Of a DNA stretch of 64,000 nt, positions 61,471-64,000 are shown piece after piece. This stretch comes from Chloroflexota bacterium. Its GTDB lineage: Bacteria; Chloroflexota; Anaerolineae; UBA7937; B3-Chlor. The stretch covers positions 19,842 through 83,841 of the forward strand of contig JAUWLF010000006.1 of the NCBI GenBank assembly GCA_030613785.1, written 5' to 3'. Each line of letters starts with the position of its first letter. Within the stretch, counting starts at the first letter, position 1. The notes under the pieces are model-generated. The model was not told the origin of the DNA, did not search any database, and saw only the letters and a program-made list of their open reading frames with translations. The position numbers and the translations under genes were made by a program.

Positions 61471-63287
61471 TGACAAGAGGTGGCTTCCACGGACAGATCC
61501 TACGAGTCGATCTCAGCCAAGGAAGGGTCAGCGTAGAGAGCCTGGAAGACGATCTGGCCCGAGACTACGTAGGGGGACGGGGACTGGGAAGCGCGATCCT
61601 TTGGCGCGAACTTCCGGCCCAGACGGACTCCCTCTCTCCGGAGAACAAGTTGATATTGGCTACCGGCCCCCTCAATGGGACGGGCGCACCTCTTTCCTCC
61701 CGGTACGAGATGGTGACCAAATCACCCCTCACCAACACTATCTTGAGCACCAATTCCGGTGGGCGCTTCCCCGTCGCCCTGAAGAGGACGGGTTTCGATG
61801 CCATCATCATAGAGGGTGCAGCCCAGAACCCCTGTTACCTATGGGTCGATGACCAGAACGTGGAACTCAGAGATGCTTCCGCCTTGTGGGGGATGAACAG
61901 CCACCAGACCACCGAGCGGCTGCTGGAGGACACATCGCCCCGAGCGGCGGTAGCCTGTATCGGACCCGCGGGAGAGAGAGGTGTGCTTATCGCCTCGGTG
62001 ATGAACGAAAAGGACCGGGCGGCGGGAAGGGGCGGGGCCGGCTGCGTGATGGGAGCCAAGAAGCTGAAGGCGGTCGTGGTCCAAGGGAGCCAGAAAACGC
62101 CCGTAGCCGACCCAGAGAGGTTCCAAGAGGCCAAGAAGAACGCTCTCGCGATTGTGAGCGAGGCCCCTATTACCAAGAACGCCCTGAAGGAGTATGGGAC
62201 CGCAGTTCTGATCAACATCATCAACCTTTACGGCGCACTCCCTACCCGGAACTTCCAAGAGGGGTACTTCCCGGACGCCGACTCCGTCTCTGGGGAAACG
62301 CTCAAAGAACTCTTCTACGAGCGGAGCGTGGCCTGCGCTACCTGCTCCGTGGCCTGCGGCAGAGCCACCAGGACGGCGAATCGCAGCGGGGAAGGGCCTG
62401 AGTACGAAACCATCTGGGCTCTGGGCCCCGCGTGCGGGGTGAAGGATCTAGAACTGATCACTGAGGCCAATTACAACTGCAACGAATTGGGATTCGATAC
62501 CATATCCGCTGGCAGCACCATCGCCTGTGCCATGGAACTATCGGAGAGAGGATACCTGGACAGAGACACCCTGGAAACGATCAGGGAGGAGTTGGGCGGG
62601 GAGCTACGCTTCGGCAATGGCGAGATGGTGCTGAAGTGCACCGAACTGATCGGCCGAAACGAGGGCTTCGGAAGACTCCTGTCTGAGGGTTCCTTCCGAC
62701 TGGCCTCTCGGTTCGGGCATCCGGAACTGTCCATGAGCGTCAAGGGTCTCGAACTCCCGGCCTATGACCCCCGCGGCTTCAACGCCATGGGGCTGGCCTA
62801 TGCCACCTCCAACCGGGGTGCTTGTCATCTGCGGGCCTATTTCATCGGCCCCGAGGCTTTAGCCACCCCCTACGCCGTCGACCGCTTCGCCAGCGAGGGC
62901 AAAACCGCTCTAGTCATTCTATACCAGGATCTGAGTGCGGTCATCGACTCCTTGGGCCTCTGCATGTTCACCATCTTCGCCCTCAGCCCCGAACATTACG
63001 CTAGCCTTCTTTCCGCGGTGACCGGCGAGCACATCGACGGAAGACAACTCTTGAGAATGGGCGAAAGGATCTGGAACCTGGAGCGCCTCTTCAACCTGAG
63101 AGCGGGCTTCACCAAGAAAGACGATGCATTGCCTCCCAGGTTCTCCCAGGAGACCCTGCCCCGCGGCCACTCTAAGAACAAGGTAGTGGACCTGGAGCCC
63201 CTGTTGGAGGAATATTACAGACTCCGGGGATGGGACAACGAGGGCGTGCCCACGGAAGAGAAACTAGCGGAGATGGGACTAACCTGA
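61470..63287 (+). CDS. aldehyde ferredoxin oxidoreductase (tungsten family)
   Basis: A 605-residue AOR-family enzyme. N-terminal MTRGGFHGQILRVDL and YVGGRGLG bind the pterin, and the 4Fe-4S cysteines C289-x2-C292-x3-C296 (CATCSVAC) with a fourth in DSLGLCMFTIF (about residue 500) are in place. Such enzymes oxidise aldehydes to acids using ferredoxin and a bis-pterin tungsten or molybdenum cofactor, mostly in anaerobes. The ATG overlaps the deoC stop by one base, so production of an aldehyde by DeoC and oxidation by this protein may be linked. No ferredoxin gene is next to it. Confidence 0.92.
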   Translation: MTRGGFHGQILRVDLSQGRVSVESLEDDLARDYVGGRGLGSAILWRELPAQTDSLSPENKLILATGPLNGTGAPLSSRYEMVTKSPLTNTILSTNSGGRFPVALKRTGFDAIIIEGAAQNPCYLWVDDQNVELRDASALWGMNSHQTTERLLEDTSPRAAVACIGPAGERGVLIASVMNEKDRAAGRGGAGCVMGAKKLKAVVVQGSQKTPVADPERFQEAKKNALAIVSEAPITKNALKEYGTAVLINIINLYGALPTRNFQEGYFPDADSVSGETLKELFYERSVACATCSVACGRATRTANRSGEGPEYETIWALGPACGVKDLELITEANYNCNELGFDTISAGSTIACAMELSERGYLDRDTLETIREELGGELRFGNGEMVLKCTELIGRNEGFGRLLSEGSFRLASRFGHPELSMSVKGLELPAYDPRGFNAMGLAYATSNRGACHLRAYFIGPEALATPYAVDRFASEGKTALVILYQDLSAVIDSLGLCMFTIFALSPEHYASLLSAVTGEHIDGRQLLRMGERIWNLERLFNLRAGFTKKDDALPPRFSQETLPRGHSKNKVVDLEPLLEEYYRLRGWDNEGVPTEEKLAEMGLT

Positions 63288-63289
63288 GC

Positions 63290-63318
63290 TTGCCGTGGGA
63301 GCGTCTCTCCGCTAGAAT
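63290..63318 (+). promoter_or_regulatory. tRNA-Glu promoter
   Basis: TTGCCG (63290-63295) and TAGAAT (63313-63318), 17 bases apart, starting near 63325, two bases before the mature tRNA. Confidence 0.75.
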
Positions 63319-63326
63319 AAGAGTAT

Positions 63327-63399
63327 GCCCCCATCGTCTAGAGGACTAGGACACCACCCTTTCAAGGTGGCGACGCGGATTCGAATTCCGCTGGGGGCA
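63327..63399 (+). tRNA. tRNA-Glu (TTC)
   Basis: A 73-base cloverleaf: acceptor GCCCCCA/TGGGGGC, anticodon stem CCACC/GGTGG with loop CTTTCAA (anticodon TTC) and T-loop TTCGAAT. The 3' CCA is not encoded (the next bases are CTG), unlike the tRNA-Pro in this window, so a CCA-adding enzyme is needed. Confidence 0.95.
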
Positions 63400-63531
63400 C
63401 TGAATAAAGGTCAGCCAGTGGCTCGAGGAGCGGGAGCGTGTACCAGAGCGTTCCTGCTCTCTTTCTGTCTCTTTTCCATCCACGAACCTGCCAACGGCAG
63501 ATTTCCGTGTTGCCATCAGGAGCGCACGTTC

Positions 63532-64000
63532 CTAGGCGCGTTCCTCATGGCGGAGCAGCTCGTGGGCCTTGGCCAGCCAGTCGGGTATATCGATCTGCTG
63601 CGGGCACTTTTCCAGGCACTCCCCACACTCGACGCACAGGTTGGCTCGCTCCTCCTTGTCGAGCCATGAGTAGGACATCTGCGCCTGCTGCTCATCGCCG
63701 TATATCATCGCGTCGTTGTAGATCTCAAAGACCTGCGGGATGTTGACGCGGCTTGGGCAGGGCAGGCAGTATCTGCAATCGGTGCATGGGATGCGGCTCA
63801 GCGCCTGGTATCTATCTCGCACACAAGCGATGAGGCCCAGTTCCTCCCCTGTGAGAGTGGCCGGGCCCGACTCGTTGGCGCTGGCGATGTTCTGCTCCAC
63901 CTGCTCCATTGTGCTCATGCCACTAAGTACCACCGAAACCTCTGGGTGGTTCCACACCCACTGGAGTGCCCAATCGGCCGGGGTACGCTTGCGCGGAGCG
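63532..64000 (-). CDS. aldo/keto reductase with C-terminal ferredoxin-type motifs (5' partial)
   Basis: The gene enters from the right edge; about 156 C-terminal residues are visible. The first part (ADWALQWVWNHPEVSVVLSG) is the last helix/strand region of the aldo/keto reductase barrel. The C-terminal half carries two cysteine clusters, CTDCRYCLPC and CVECGECLEKCPQQIDIP, of 4Fe-4S type. This AKR class with iron-sulfur tail is widespread in anaerobes and of unknown substrate. The reading frame stays open to the window end, so the true start is outside. Confidence 0.88.
   Translation of the reverse strand, partial: APRKRTPADWALQWVWNHPEVSVVLSGMSTMEQVEQNIASANESGPATLTGEELGLIACVRDRYQALSRIPCTDCRYCLPCPSRVNIPQVFEIYNDAMIYGDEQQAQMSYSWLDKEERANLCVECGECLEKCPQQIDIPDWLAKAHELLRHEERA

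Noticed and set aside
63400..63531. Terminator or second tRNA after tRNA-Glu
   Set aside because: I see no cloverleaf and no strong hairpin with a T tract.

Overview
The window is a GC-rich bacterial chromosome segment (roughly 57-60% GC by eye) with about 45 protein genes, two tRNA genes and no insertion sequence, phage, integrase or CRISPR array that I can see. The gene content (UPF0261/Tm-1 proteins, UbiD, aldehyde ferredoxin oxidoreductase, membrane-anchored proteins with long Thr/Pro linkers, beta-propeller, LysM or FxLYD parts, YfhO-type and GT39-type membrane proteins, ANTAR regulator) and frequent GTG/TTG starts suggest an anaerobic member of the Chloroflexota, probably Anaerolineae-like. 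This is inference from family content, not a phylogenetic result.

Layout. 1-10.8 kb is a catabolic block: an ATP-grasp half of a PEP-synthase-like enzyme (cut by the left edge), a UbiD-type (de)carboxylase, a UPF0261 protein, a 585-base spacer with several palindromes, a stand-alone molybdopterin oxidoreductase, a terminator/promoter junction, a CoA-transferase fused to a GNAT domain, and two more UPF0261 paralogues. A Lon-like protease follows (10.8-13.3 kb). 13.3-18.7 kb holds an FxLYD lipoprotein, trmD, and a zinc-ribbon protein followed by two membrane proteins sharing an N-terminal W-rich module. 18.9-26.0 kb is an operon of three large polytopic membrane proteins for surface polysaccharide or glycolipid work. 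26.2-29.0 kb is a histidine kinase / ANTAR regulator / nadE operon with overlapping genes. 29.1-33.4 kb carries tRNA-Pro, lipB, a GT2 glycosyltransferase, an M20 amidohydrolase and a DUF89 protein.

33.4-43.9 kb holds a spermidine-synthase-like membrane protein divergent from an MrfA-type helicase, murJ divergent from a degenerate CpaF-like ATPase, a pair of unrecognised proteins, and rpsT. 44.4-51.5 kb has a zinc-ribbon/LysM membrane protein, two small membrane proteins, a Thr/Pro-rich surface protein, a GltD-like flavoprotein, a membrane-anchored glycoside hydrolase and an amino-acid-binding protein. 51.5-59.3 kb, on the minus strand, has asparaginase, smc, rnc, lpd and a radical SAM protein. 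59.8-64 kb has lepB, deoC with a cysteine-rich tail, an aldehyde ferredoxin oxidoreductase, tRNA-Glu and the end of an aldo/keto reductase with ferredoxin-type motifs.

The most interesting system-level candidate is the 1-10.8 kb block: a phenylphosphate-synthase-like ATP-grasp subunit plus UbiD points to activation and reversible carboxylation of a phenolic or related substrate, and three diverged UPF0261 proteins sit among the enzymes as if they act in the same pathway. A second theme is promoter form: sixteen sigma-A-type promoters can be picked by eye, fourteen with exactly 17 bases between boxes, and several leave leaders of only about 10-25 bases.
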